From CALODP01 sp942492055 (GTDB lineage Bacteria > Bacteroidota > Ignavibacteria > Ignavibacteriales > Melioribacteraceae): DNA of 64,000 bases. Below are positions 8,909-18,900 of the stretch, one piece after another (positions within the stretch are counted from its first letter, which is position 1; each line of letters opens with the position of its first letter). The translations under genes were made by a program, and so were the position numbers. The notes under the pieces were generated by a model, which was not told where the DNA came from, did not search any database, and was given only the letters and a program-made list of their open reading frames with translations. The stretch is from contig CALODP010000025.1 in assembly GCA_942492055.1 (NCBI GenBank), positions 1 through 64,000 on the forward strand. The letters run 5' to 3'.

Positions 8909-11584
8909 TTATGATTTCATCGGATTTGGTTTATCCGGATTTATTCCCAAGTCTTTGATTGCTTTTTTCAATACGTCACCTTTTAGGGTTCCCTCCTTTA
9001 CAAGAGAGTAAAGAGTAGCGTAAACAATATGCTTGGCGTCAACTTCAAAGAAATCTCTCAGAGCTTTGCGTCCTTCGCTTCTCCCGAAACCGTAAGTCCC
9101 AAGTGTATGAAGAGGACCCGGCAACCATTTGGAAATCGAATCACCCATTATCTGAACATAATCAGAGGCTGAAACGAAAACACCTTTTTCATCTTTGGTA
9201 ATTTCACCGACATAAGGGAGTTTCGGAGTTTCCTCCGGATGCAACATATTCCATCTATCGGTATCTTGCGCGTTCAGATGGAGGCATTTGTAACTTGTAA
9301 CGCTCCAAACATCGGCCGATACGTTATATTTTCCCTCAAGTATTTCCTGCGCTTTCAAAGTTTCGTTCATTATCGATCCGCTACCCAGAAGATGAGCTTT
9401 TGCTTTGCTTTTCTTTTTGGAAGCTTTGTACTTATACATTCCGTTTAGGATTCCTTCTTCTGCATTATCCGGCATCGGAGGCTGAACGTAGTTTTCATTC
9501 CCGACAGTTATGTAGTAGAAGAGATTTTCCTGCTTTTCATACATTCTGTAAATACCATCCCGAATAATTACAGCAAGTTCATAAGCAAAAGCGGGATCGT
9601 AGGCTTTCACGGTCGGAACTGTGTAAGAAAGGAGATGGCTGTTTCCATCCTGATGCTGCAAGCCTTCTCCGGCGAGAGTAGTTCTGCCGGCAGTAGCGCC
9701 GATTAGGAAGCCTTTCGCTTGCATATCCGCGGCTGCCCATACAAAGTCCCCGATTCGTTGGAATCCGAACATCGAGTAGAAAGAAAAGAAGGGAACAGTA
9801 TTTACGCCATGTGTCGCGTAGGCTGTAGCAGCCGCAATAAAGGAGGATATTCCTCCTGCTTCGGTTATTCCTTCCTCTAAGATCTGCCCGTCGACCGCTT
9901 CTTTGTAGTAAAGTAAACTGTCTCGATCAACCGGTTCGTAAAGTTGCCCGACATGAGAATAAATACCGACCTGCCGGAATAAAGATTCCATTCCGAAAGT
10001 TCTGGCTTCGTCAGGAACAATAGGGACAATAAGCTTTCCAACCTCTTTATCTTTGAGGAGTTTTGTAAGAATTCTTACATAAGCCATTGTCGTGGATACT
10101 TCGCGATCGCCGGTTCCGTTTTTGAATTCTTCGAAAAGTTCTTTCGAAGGAGTTTGAAGCGGATGATTTTTTACCACTCTTTTCGGAACATATCCGCCCA
10201 ACGATTTTCTTCTCTCTTTCAAATACAATATTTCCGGGCTATCGTCGGATGGTTTGTAGAAAGGTGCGGTTGCGACTTCCTCGTCGGACATAGGGATTCC
10301 GAATCGGGTTCTGAATTGTCTTAATTCTTCCTCGTTCAGTTTCTTTTGCGAGTGAGTAATATTTTTACCTTCTCCGGCTTCACCCAAACCATAGCCTTTA
10401 ACGGTTCTTGCTAGAATAACCGTCGGGGCTCCTTTGTGGTTTACAGCCTGGTTGAAAGCGGCGAAAACTTTTTCCGGATCATGACCGCCACGTTTCATTT
10501 TTTCGATTGTCTCATCGGAAAGATGTTCGGCTAGTTCCAGCAACTCGGGATATCTTCCGAAGAAATGCTTTCTGATGTAAGCGCCATCTTCAACAATATA
10601 TTTTTGTGACTCTCCGTCAATATTTTCATTCATCCTTTTTACAAGAAGTCCCCCCTTGTCGTGTTCGAATAGAGGATCCCAATCGCTTCCCCAGATAACT
10701 TTTATAACATTCCATCCGGCCCCTCTGAACACAGCTTCCAGTTCTTGTATGATATTTCCGTTCCCTCTTACCGGGCCATCCAGACGCTGGAGATTACAAT
10801 TGATAACGAAAATCAGATTATCCAGTTTTTCCCGTGCGGCTAATGAAATGGCTCCGAGAGTTTCGGGCTCGTCGGTTTCACCGTCTCCCAAAAAGGCCCA
10901 AACTTTTGAGTCGCTGTGGTTTTTTAATCCGCGGTCTTCCAGATATCTGTTAAAACGAGCCTGATAAATTGACATGATCGGACCAAGTCCCATCGAAACG
11001 GTGGGGAATTCCCAGAAGTCAGGCATCAGCCATGGGTGAGGATATGATGAAAGTCCTCCTCCGTCGGCTAATTCTCGTCGGAAATTCTCCAATTGCTCTT
11101 TTGTTATTCTGCCTTCCAAAAAAGCGCGCGCGTAAATACCGGGAGCTGCATGACCTTGGAAATAGATCTGATCTCCCGCAGTATTTTCATCCTTTCCCTT
11201 AAAGAAATGATTAAAGGCAACTTCGTACAAAGTAGCCGCGGAAGCGAACGTGGAGATATGTCCTCCTATTCCTGGCTCGTTTTTGTTAGCTCTAACTACC
11301 ATTGCCATCGCGTTCCATCGTATTAAGCTTTTGATACGGCGCTCGATTTCCCGTCCTCCTGGATATTTCGGCTCCTTATCTTTTGGAATAGTGTTAATGT
11401 AAGGAGTATTGGCAGTAAAGGGGAGTTCGACACCGGCCTGATGGGCGTAAGTGTCGAGATCGTGCAAAAGTTCTTTAACTCTTTCCGGTCCTTCTGCCTG
11501 AAGAACATACTCTAATGACTCTAGCCATTCCCTCGTTTCAATGTCTTCGACAGATAACAAACTGTTATTTCTTATATCTTTCAT
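8909..11584 (-). CDS. aceE: Pyruvate dehydrogenase E1, homodimeric type
   Basis: Decarboxylates pyruvate with thiamine diphosphate and acetylates the lipoyl arm of E2. 891 residues, the size of the single-chain (AceE) E1 rather than the alpha/beta form. The thiamine-diphosphate motif begins GDGETDEPE (about residue 233) and ends in NLIFVINCNLQRLDGPVRGN, an AceE signature; the active-site and dimer region HQDGNSHLLSYTVP lies near residue 640. First gene of aceE-aceF-lpd, with its promoter in 11585-11766. Regulation is not evident: no PdhR-type gene lies nearby. Confidence 0.96.
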   Translation of the reverse strand: MKDIRNNSLLSVEDIETREWLESLEYVLQAEGPERVKELLHDLDTYAHQAGVELPFTANTPYINTIPKDKEPKYPGGREIERRIKSLIRWNAMAMVVRANKNEPGIGGHISTFASAATLYEVAFNHFFKGKDENTAGDQIYFQGHAAPGIYARAFLEGRITKEQLENFRRELADGGGLSSYPHPWLMPDFWEFPTVSMGLGPIMSIYQARFNRYLEDRGLKNHSDSKVWAFLGDGETDEPETLGAISLAAREKLDNLIFVINCNLQRLDGPVRGNGNIIQELEAVFRGAGWNVIKVIWGSDWDPLFEHDKGGLLVKRMNENIDGESQKYIVEDGAYIRKHFFGRYPELLELAEHLSDETIEKMKRGGHDPEKVFAAFNQAVNHKGAPTVILARTVKGYGLGEAGEGKNITHSQKKLNEEELRQFRTRFGIPMSDEEVATAPFYKPSDDSPEILYLKERRKSLGGYVPKRVVKNHPLQTPSKELFEEFKNGTGDREVSTTMAYVRILTKLLKDKEVGKLIVPIVPDEARTFGMESLFRQVGIYSHVGQLYEPVDRDSLLYYKEAVDGQILEEGITEAGGISSFIAAATAYATHGVNTVPFFSFYSMFGFQRIGDFVWAAADMQAKGFLIGATAGRTTLAGEGLQHQDGNSHLLSYTVPTVKAYDPAFAYELAVIIRDGIYRMYEKQENLFYYITVGNENYVQPPMPDNAEEGILNGMYKYKASKKKSKAKAHLLGSGSIMNETLKAQEILEGKYNVSADVWSVTSYKCLHLNAQDTDRWNMLHPEETPKLPYVGEITKDEKGVFVSASDYVQIMGDSISKWLPGPLHTLGTYGFGRSEGRKALRDFFEVDAKHIVYATLYSLVKEGTLKGDVLKKAIKDLGINPDKPNPMKS

Positions 11585-11679
11585 AGTACCCTCTTTGATC
11601 GGAATGTTTCATAATTCCTCCGAAATCGAATGAAAGATCGGATGTGGTTTATGAAGTTTAAAAAAAATATTAAGAAATA

Positions 11680-11712
11680 TAAGATGCCGACCTTAATTAA
11701 AAAGGTTCGGCA
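11680..11712 (-). terminator. Probable mfd terminator
   Basis: Stem TGCCGACCTT (11685-11694) against AAGGTTCGGCA (11702-11712), with one bulged T and a 7-nt loop. On the minus strand it is followed by an AT-rich tail with several T runs. It lies about 55 bp past the mfd stop, inside the aceE upstream region. Confidence 0.55.
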
Positions 11713-11766
11713 CATTAAATGGTTTTAACAGGATTGTCGAAAGGATAGTTCGTTTATTTGCTGAGA

Positions 11767-14700
11767 TTATTTTTCAGTAGTGATTCTGTCTAATTTTTTT
11801 ACAAAATCGATTATGTATTTCAACGTCTCTTCCGGAGAGGAAAATTTGTTTAGTATTTCCAACTTCATGACATCTTTATTCTGTTTGAACCGAATATTTC
11901 TGCTATGATTCACCATTATGTATTGCATAAGAGGAGGGAACTTTTCTTCGTAAAATTCTTCTCTTGTTGCCTTCGGAAGGAGGATAGTTACTTTATCTTT
12001 GAGAATGACAATGCGTTCGAGTAATGCAATTGAAGAGTAATATCTGAGTATTGCCGCTGAGACAAGACGCTGAAGATTCGTAGGCAATTTTCCGTATCTA
12101 TCTTCCATTTCGGCCACAATCTCAGTGATCTCATCAATATTGAGCATTGTGAACATGGCGGTATAAAAGCTAAGCCTGTCAGCTTGATCCGGCATATAGT
12201 CTTGCGGAATACCGATTTCGAAATATGTGTCGATAGTAGGCTCGGATCTCTCAATCATTTTCGGAAGATCGGCAAACTCGGTTTTGAATTCGCTTCTTTT
12301 TAATTCTTCAACCGCTTCGTCAACCAGTTTTATATACATCTCAAAACCAACCGAATCAATCGCTCCACTCTGTTCGGTTCCAAGTAGATTTCCCGCTCCT
12401 CTTATTTCGAGGTCACGCATCGAAAGATTGAATCCTTCTCCAAGATCAGTATATTCCTCTATTGCTTGTAAGCGTTTAACGGCTTTCTTTGTTATTGTGT
12501 TTAACGAAGGAACCAAAAGAAAAGCGTGAGCTTGTCTGTTAGATCGGCCAACTCTCCCTCTTAGTTGGTGAAGTTCGGCTAACCCGAATCTATCGGCACG
12601 GTTGATAATGATCGTATTTACGTTAGGTATATCCAAGCCTGATTCGATTATTTTGGTTGCAATGAGCATATGATATTTTTTGTTCATGAACTCGTGAATC
12701 ACTTTTTCAAGCTGTGCCGGTTTCATTTGTCCGTGAGCAACGGCTACTTTCAGATCGGGGATGTGTCTTTTAAGGTAGGCGGAAATTTTGTCGATTGACT
12801 GAACCCTGTCGTGTACGAAATAAACCTGCCCGTCTCTCTCAAGTTCGCTATTTATCCATTCTCGAATTTTAGCGATATCAAAGACTTCCACTTTTGTATA
12901 AATCGGTTGTCTGTTCGGAGGGGGAGTTGTTATGAGAGATAGATCTCTAGCTCCCAACAAAGAAAGATTCAGAGTTCTTGGAATAGGAGTCGCTGTTAGT
13001 GTAAGTGTATCGACATTCGCTCGTAGCGCGCGTAGCTTCTCTTTGGCCATTACTCCGAACTTGTGCTCTTCATCAATAATCAAAAGTCCAAGGTCTTTGA
13101 GCTCAACATCTTTAGAAAGAAGCCTATGAGTTCCTATTACAATATCAACTTTCCCTTCTGAAAGTTTTTTAATAGTATCTGTTTGCTGGGCCTTTGTAGA
13201 AAATCTGGAAAGGGCGGCTACCTTAACCGGAAACTGTGCCAGTCTTTCTTTGAATGTTCCGAAGTGCTGTTCTGCCAAGATAGTTGTAGGAACAAGCACG
13301 ACAACCTGTTTCCCGTCGTTAACCGCTTTGAAGGCAGCTCTTACGGCAATCTCTGTTTTCCCGAATCCTACGTCACCGCATACCAAGCGATCCATTGGAT
13401 TATTTCCTTGCATGTCTTCTTTAACTTCTTCGGTAACTTTTGCCTGATCCGGAGTATCTTCGTAAAAGAAAGAAGCTTCCAATTCTTTTTGCCATATAGT
13501 ATCACCGCTAAAGGCAAATCCGTCGGATGCTTTTCGTTTAGCGTATAGTTTTATTAGCTCGCGAGCTGCTTCCTGAATTTTCTTCTTAACTTTTGTCTTG
13601 GTGTTTTTCCACTCATTACTTCCCAATACCGATAATCGTGGCTGGGCATTGTCTTGCGAGGAAAATTTTTTGACCAAAGAAAGGTAGTTGAGATTTACAT
13701 ACACTACCCCTCCTTCGGCGTAAAGAATTTTGATGCTCTCTTGTTCGGTAATTCCGATCTTTATTGTTTCTAGTCCGGCATATTGTCCGATTCCGAAATT
13801 TTCGTGAACAACATAATCCCCTTTTTTTATCGAAACGAAATCTTTTACTCGAGATTTTTTACGCTTCTGTTTAGCCGAAATTTTGGTTCGGTAAGGCTTG
13901 TTGAATATTCCGTAATCTGTAAATACAAGAAGTTTATCATCCTTCGCGACAAAACCCTTTTTAATTGGGAGTACGGTGAACTTGACTTTGCCCGAGTCAA
14001 GTAATTCGCGGGTTTCATCGGAATACTCATTAATTAATTCGTAAAGTCTTTTTGTCTGTAACTCATTTTCGGTAGTAATAAAAATCTGATAATCAGCTTT
14101 ACCATACTCGACAAGATTATTAAATAATATTTCGTAATTGGCATTGATCACAGGTGAGTTATGCAATGAAAATTCTATTCTGGAATCTCTTCCAATTTCG
14201 GCCTCAATCAACCATCGGGCTTGTTGGTTGTAAAGAGTATCAATGGAAAGTTCTTCATCGTTTTGAAGCAAATCATCATGTGTCGGATTTGAATTAACTG
14301 TCTCTTCTTCGAATATTTCTTTCTTCAAATCCTCGTCAATGTCATCAGGCAATTCAACAGTAGCCGGATCAGAAGGGATCTTCTTTTCGAATATTCTGGT
14401 CAGCTCCATTTCAGAAGCAATTATAAGAGGATTGTTAAGATAATCGAAAATAGTAGAAGAATGAGTGCTCTCATCGCTATTATCAATAGGAGCGGCAAGA
14501 GATATTCTTTCTATTCTCCCGGCTGATCTTTGAGAATCTGGATCAAACAATCTTATCGATTCAAGAAAGTCGCCGTCAAATTCTAGTCGCGCCGGACTTT
14601 TTTCGCTGTAAGACCAAAAATCTATTATTGATCCTCTGATAGCGAAATCACCTGGATGCTCAACAAACTTATCCCTTTGATAACTCAACAAGCTTAAGTA

Positions 14701-15135
14701 TTCTACAATGTCGTCGTAAGAAAGCTCGCTACCAACTTCAATAATGGTAGTGTTCGAAGCAAGATCCGTTTTCTTGGGAAGCTTTAGTTTCAAAATCTCG
14801 TATGTCGCAAGAAGAACAGACTCGCTTTTATTCGCTAAAGTCGTAATCTTTTCTTGAATAGTATCAGCTGATATTTGATCTATCGCAACCAAACGATCAC
14901 CTAATTCCATGATATCCAACTCAACCTTAGTTTCGTTTACTATCTGTATGGAAGGGAGCAAAACAACGATCTGCTTTTCCCTACGAGCCAACAGACTAAT
15001 CAATAGTGATTTTGTTGAGCCTGGTAATGCGGAAATATACAGTTGCTTTTGTTCATCTGTAAAACTGCCTAGTCTTTCCGATAGTTGTTTTATGGAAGGT
15101 GACTGTTTGATTAATTCCAGTAAAGAGTTTTTCAT
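11767..15135 (-). CDS. mfd: Transcription-repair coupling factor
   Basis: Removes RNA polymerase stalled at DNA lesions and recruits UvrA. About 1122 residues. Order: UvrB-like N-terminal modules, a CarD-like RNA-polymerase-interacting domain (KKGDYVVHENFGIGQYAG, about residues 445-510), a RecG-like helicase motor with Walker A GDVGFGKTE (about 588) and Walker B IIDEEHKFG, helicase motif VI (QLRGRVGRSNRQAHAFLL), and the C-terminal TRCF domain. An in-frame TTG at 15201 would add 22 residues (YLLAYARGRS...). The ATG at 15135 (MKNSLLELI) matches the usual Mfd start better and is used here. Divergent from the Lon-family gene. Confidence 0.95.
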   Translation of the reverse strand: MKNSLLELIKQSPSIKQLSERLGSFTDEQKQLYISALPGSTKSLLISLLARREKQIVVLLPSIQIVNETKVELDIMELGDRLVAIDQISADTIQEKITTLANKSESVLLATYEILKLKLPKKTDLASNTTIIEVGSELSYDDIVEYLSLLSYQRDKFVEHPGDFAIRGSIIDFWSYSEKSPARLEFDGDFLESIRLFDPDSQRSAGRIERISLAAPIDNSDESTHSSTIFDYLNNPLIIASEMELTRIFEKKIPSDPATVELPDDIDEDLKKEIFEEETVNSNPTHDDLLQNDEELSIDTLYNQQARWLIEAEIGRDSRIEFSLHNSPVINANYEILFNNLVEYGKADYQIFITTENELQTKRLYELINEYSDETRELLDSGKVKFTVLPIKKGFVAKDDKLLVFTDYGIFNKPYRTKISAKQKRKKSRVKDFVSIKKGDYVVHENFGIGQYAGLETIKIGITEQESIKILYAEGGVVYVNLNYLSLVKKFSSQDNAQPRLSVLGSNEWKNTKTKVKKKIQEAARELIKLYAKRKASDGFAFSGDTIWQKELEASFFYEDTPDQAKVTEEVKEDMQGNNPMDRLVCGDVGFGKTEIAVRAAFKAVNDGKQVVVLVPTTILAEQHFGTFKERLAQFPVKVAALSRFSTKAQQTDTIKKLSEGKVDIVIGTHRLLSKDVELKDLGLLIIDEEHKFGVMAKEKLRALRANVDTLTLTATPIPRTLNLSLLGARDLSLITTPPPNRQPIYTKVEVFDIAKIREWINSELERDGQVYFVHDRVQSIDKISAYLKRHIPDLKVAVAHGQMKPAQLEKVIHEFMNKKYHMLIATKIIESGLDIPNVNTIIINRADRFGLAELHQLRGRVGRSNRQAHAFLLVPSLNTITKKAVKRLQAIEEYTDLGEGFNLSMRDLEIRGAGNLLGTEQSGAIDSVGFEMYIKLVDEAVEELKRSEFKTEFADLPKMIERSEPTIDTYFEIGIPQDYMPDQADRLSFYTAMFTMLNIDEITEIVAEMEDRYGKLPTNLQRLVSAAILRYYSSIALLERIVILKDKVTILLPKATREEFYEEKFPPLMQYIMVNHSRNIRFKQNKDVMKLEILNKFSSPEETLKYIIDFVKKLDRITTEK

Positions 15136-15353
15136 AGCAAAGGATTTCAATTTATTTAAAATAGATATACTTCTCCCTCTCGCATAAGCAAGGAGATACA
15201 ATTCTCAAACATACCGTATTGTCGAAAAAAATAAAAGTTCACTTTTTTATTCTTCTCGAATTTAGTGACGATTTTTACTTCTTCTGTTTATAGCTGAAGA
15301 AAAATATATTATATTGAAATTCATTCTCTCCAATACTCATAGGAGTTTTTCGT

Positions 15354-17828
15354 ATGGCATATTTGAAGGCAAACACTCCCAAAGAATTATCCCAAGATGA
15401 ACTTATTTGGTCATGTGATATTACTGAATGCAACCTTAAATCTTCTTCCGAAATAGAACCGACTGAGGGAATTATCGGGCAAGAAAGGGCATTAAAAGCT
15501 TTGAAATTGGGAGTTGACTTGCGAAGTCTAGGATACAACGTTTTTATTACCGGACTTTCGGGAACGGGAAAATTTACGACCATAAAGCAAACATTGGAAA
15601 AGATTTCTCCGAATGATGCTAAACTACTTGATTATGCTTATGTAAATAACTTTGAGGATGAAGACCACCCGATTTTATTAGTCTTGCCTTCCGGTGAGGG
15701 GAGCAAGTTTAAGAAAGCAATGGCAAGCGCAATTAAATTTCTTCAGGAAAATATTCCTCAGGCTCTCGAAACTAAACCATTTTTAGAAGCAAAAAAACAA
15801 TTGTTTAATGAGATGGAGGCTATTCATCGGGAACTGATGACAACTTTCGAGGCAAAACTTAAAAAGGATAATTTCACACTTGGCCAAGTGAAAATCGGGG
15901 AGATGACACGACCGGAAATTCTTGCAGTAATTGGCGATGAGACCTATTTCCTTAATCAGCTCGACGGACTAGTAGCAGAGAAGAAAATTACCCGACAAAA
16001 GGCTTCAAGCTTAACAAAGAAATATGCGGATCATCACGATGAACTTCAGATTGTGTTTAAGAAAACTCTTAGGCTAAGCAAGGAATTTACCGAAAGAATA
16101 TGGATGTTGGAAAAAGAAGCAATTGATGATCTGCTAAAAGTAAGTATCGGTGAGCTGAAACAGAGATTCCCTTTTGCTAAAATTGTTGAGTACTTGGGCG
16201 AAGTTGAGACTAGTGTAGTTAACAATCTTGATCTCTTCAAAGGGCAACAGCCCGCTTCAGAACAATTGGCTAGTGGTGTAATTGTAGATTACATGCAAGA
16301 TTATGAAGTAAATTTGCTATTGGATAATAGCAAGCTCAAAAGCCGTCCGGTGATAATTGAAACCAGTCCGACATATAATAACATTTTCGGGGCTATTGAA
16401 AAATATTTTGACGGGAATAACTGGTATGCAGATTTTACAAGGATAAAAGCAGGTTCCCTTTTGAGAGCCAACGGAGGATATCTCGTAATAAACGCGATGG
16501 ATGCTTTTTCCGAACCGGGTGTGTGGAAAGCCCTCAAAAGGGTTTTATTATACGGTAAGCTCGAGATCCAGGATTTGTCCAATTATTATCAGCATTCCAC
16601 CAGCCTGCTTAAGCCTGAACCAATAGAGATGGATGTGAAAATTATCATGATAGGGAGTAATTATATTTATTCGATGCTTTCCGCCTATGAAGATGATTTT
16701 AACAAGTTGTTCAAAATAAAATCAGAATTCGATTATGAGATGAAGAGAACCGAAAGAGGAATTCTCGAATATGCAGGAGTTATCAAAAAGATTATTGCGA
16801 GCGAAAATCTTTTGGAGTTCGATGCCTCTGCGGTAGCGAAAATAATTGAATATGGAGCGCGTTATGCCGGAGACAAAAACAAGTTGACTACAAGATTCGC
16901 TTATATTGCCGACTTGGTCAGAGAAGCGAATTTCTGGGCCAAGGATGTAGGGAATAAAATAGTTAACAGATATCATGTAAAACAAGCTTATGATGCCGCA
17001 AGAGAAAGACATGGACTGGGGGAAACAAAGCTTAACGAAATGATAGAGAGCGGGACTATCTTAATAAATACCGAAGGGGAAAGAATAGGGCAAATAAATG
17101 GGCTTGCCGTTATTGGGGGAGGAGCTTATTCTTTCGGAAAACCGGCGAGGATAACTGCTTCTGTCGGATTAGGTAACGGAAATATTATTAATGTCGAACG
17201 TGAAGCCGGTCTCAGCGGGAATTCTCATAACAAGGGGATGCTGATTATCGGGGGATATTTCATAGAAACTTTCGGAAGCGATACTCCGTTGTCTTTTACG
17301 GCAAGTGTGGTGTTCGAACAAGGCTACGGTCCGATTGACGGAGACAGTGCTTCGGTTACGGAAATATGTGCTCTTCTATCATGCTTCTCCGAAGTTCCGA
17401 TTAAGCAGAGTATCGCAATTACCGGATCGGTAAATCAGAAAGGAGATATTCAACCTATCGGTGGGGTGAATGAAAAGATCGAAGGATTTTTTGAAGTCTG
17501 CCGTAAAAAAGGTTTAAGCAATGAGAATGGGGTAATTATCCCTATAAGTAATGTGAAAGATCTTATGCTGAAGGAGGAAGTAGTTGAGGCAGTAAAGAAA
17601 GGGGAATTTCATATTTATCCGGTTACGAAAGTAGAAGAGGCTATTGAAATCCTTACCGGCGTAAAGGCAGTAGAAAGAACCAAAACCGGAAGACATAAAG
17701 TAAATACGATCTACGGAATGGTCGACCGCAAACTTTGCGAAATGAGATGGAAAATTAAGCATCCTAAGGAACAGAAGAACCCAAAGAATAATGCGCCGAA
17801 AAAGAAAAAGGAAACAGAGAATAAGTAA
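15354..17828 (+). CDS. Lon-family ATP-dependent protease (AAA_32 type)
   Basis: 824-residue ATP-driven serine protease of the Lon-related COG1067 group, not classical LonA: there is no LonA N-terminal substrate domain. Walker A is GLSGTGKFT (Lys73), within an ATPase split by a large helical insertion. The C-terminal protease has a Ser-Lys dyad: Ser665 in IDGDSASVTE and Lys708 in GGVNEKIEG, 43 residues apart as in E. coli Lon (679/722). The C-terminal tail is Lys/Asn-rich. An AGGAG ribosome site precedes the ATG. Likely clears misfolded proteins in the cytoplasm. The next gene follows by 19 bp in the same direction. Confidence 0.9.
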   Translation: MAYLKANTPKELSQDELIWSCDITECNLKSSSEIEPTEGIIGQERALKALKLGVDLRSLGYNVFITGLSGTGKFTTIKQTLEKISPNDAKLLDYAYVNNFEDEDHPILLVLPSGEGSKFKKAMASAIKFLQENIPQALETKPFLEAKKQLFNEMEAIHRELMTTFEAKLKKDNFTLGQVKIGEMTRPEILAVIGDETYFLNQLDGLVAEKKITRQKASSLTKKYADHHDELQIVFKKTLRLSKEFTERIWMLEKEAIDDLLKVSIGELKQRFPFAKIVEYLGEVETSVVNNLDLFKGQQPASEQLASGVIVDYMQDYEVNLLLDNSKLKSRPVIIETSPTYNNIFGAIEKYFDGNNWYADFTRIKAGSLLRANGGYLVINAMDAFSEPGVWKALKRVLLYGKLEIQDLSNYYQHSTSLLKPEPIEMDVKIIMIGSNYIYSMLSAYEDDFNKLFKIKSEFDYEMKRTERGILEYAGVIKKIIASENLLEFDASAVAKIIEYGARYAGDKNKLTTRFAYIADLVREANFWAKDVGNKIVNRYHVKQAYDAARERHGLGETKLNEMIESGTILINTEGERIGQINGLAVIGGGAYSFGKPARITASVGLGNGNIINVEREAGLSGNSHNKGMLIIGGYFIETFGSDTPLSFTASVVFEQGYGPIDGDSASVTEICALLSCFSEVPIKQSIAITGSVNQKGDIQPIGGVNEKIEGFFEVCRKKGLSNENGVIIPISNVKDLMLKEEVVEAVKKGEFHIYPVTKVEEAIEILTGVKAVERTKTGRHKVNTIYGMVDRKLCEMRWKIKHPKEQKNPKNNAPKKKKETENK

Positions 17829-17847
17829 TTAAGCCTTAGGTGGAATT

Positions 17848-18867
17848 ATGGGGGAGATGAAATTAGCAAAATGGTGGGAAGCGCAAGAGAATGGAAAGAT
17901 ACTGTGTACTCTTTGTCCACGTTACTGCGAAATAGGGGAAGGGCAGAGAGGTTTTTGCTTCATCAGGAAAAATATCGGGGATAAGTTATATTCTTTGGGG
18001 TATGGTAAGCCAATCGGTTTCGGGATTGATCCCATTGAGAAAAAGCCCTTATACCATTTTTATCCTGGATCAAAAATTCTGAGCTTCGGTACTGCCGGGT
18101 GTAACTTGGGATGTAAGTTTTGCCAAAACTGGGAGATGAGTAAAGCAAAGACAGATAGCCTGAACTCAATTGAAGCAAATCCCGAAGCTGTGGTTGAATT
18201 GACAAAAGAATACGGAATCCCTTCTATAGCTTTTACATATAACGACCCGACAATATTCGGTGAGTATGTGATTGATATCGCGAGATTGGCCAAAGAGGAA
18301 AATCTCAATACTGTTATGGTTACAGCCGGATATATTGATAAAATTGCGCGCAAGGAAATCTACGAAAATATAACCGCCGCCAATGTTGATCTTAAAGCCT
18401 TTTCGGAAGAGTTTTATCACAAGCTAACCTATTCTCATCTGAATGATGTTCTCGATACACTACTGTGGTTAAAGAGGGAAACGGATGTCTGGCTCGAAAT
18501 AACAACTCTCTTGATTCCCGATGAGAACGATTCTCCTGATGAGTTGAAAAGATTATCCGCCTGGGTCGTTGAAAATCTGGGTGCGGATGTCCCGATACAT
18601 TTCACTGCTTTTCATCCTGATTTTAAGATGAGAGATAAAGAAAGAACTCCGGCCGAAACACTAACTATGGCTCGGAAGATAGCAATATCGGAAGGAGTTA
18701 ATTATTGCTATATAGGTAATGTCCATGATCGTGAGGGGCAAAGCACAAGATGCAAATCTTGTGGCACAAAAGTTATTTCCAGAGATTGGCATCAAGTTCT
18801 AAGAATGGATATCCTTAAAGGAAAATGTCCTCAATGTGGTTCAGTAATAGATGGTTGCTTTGGATAA
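17848..18867 (+). CDS. amrS: AmmeMemoRadiSam-system radical SAM enzyme
   Basis: 339-residue radical SAM protein of the AmrS / PflA-like group. An N-terminal Cys motif (CTLCPRYCEIGEGQRGFC, about residues 19-36) is followed by EKKPLYHFYPGS and the 4Fe-4S radical SAM motif CNLGCKFC (starting about residue 86). The C-terminus is a zinc ribbon (CKSCGT ... CPQCGS). Family members usually travel with AMMECR1 and Memo genes; neither is within this window, so the partners may be elsewhere or absent. The biochemical role of the system is not established. An in-frame second ATG three codons later is a weaker start. Confidence 0.85.
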   Translation: MGEMKLAKWWEAQENGKILCTLCPRYCEIGEGQRGFCFIRKNIGDKLYSLGYGKPIGFGIDPIEKKPLYHFYPGSKILSFGTAGCNLGCKFCQNWEMSKAKTDSLNSIEANPEAVVELTKEYGIPSIAFTYNDPTIFGEYVIDIARLAKEENLNTVMVTAGYIDKIARKEIYENITAANVDLKAFSEEFYHKLTYSHLNDVLDTLLWLKRETDVWLEITTLLIPDENDSPDELKRLSAWVVENLGADVPIHFTAFHPDFKMRDKERTPAETLTMARKIAISEGVNYCYIGNVHDREGQSTRCKSCGTKVISRDWHQVLRMDILKGKCPQCGSVIDGCFG

Positions 18868-18900
18868 ATAGAGAAACTAGAAAATGAGGCAAACTTCCAG

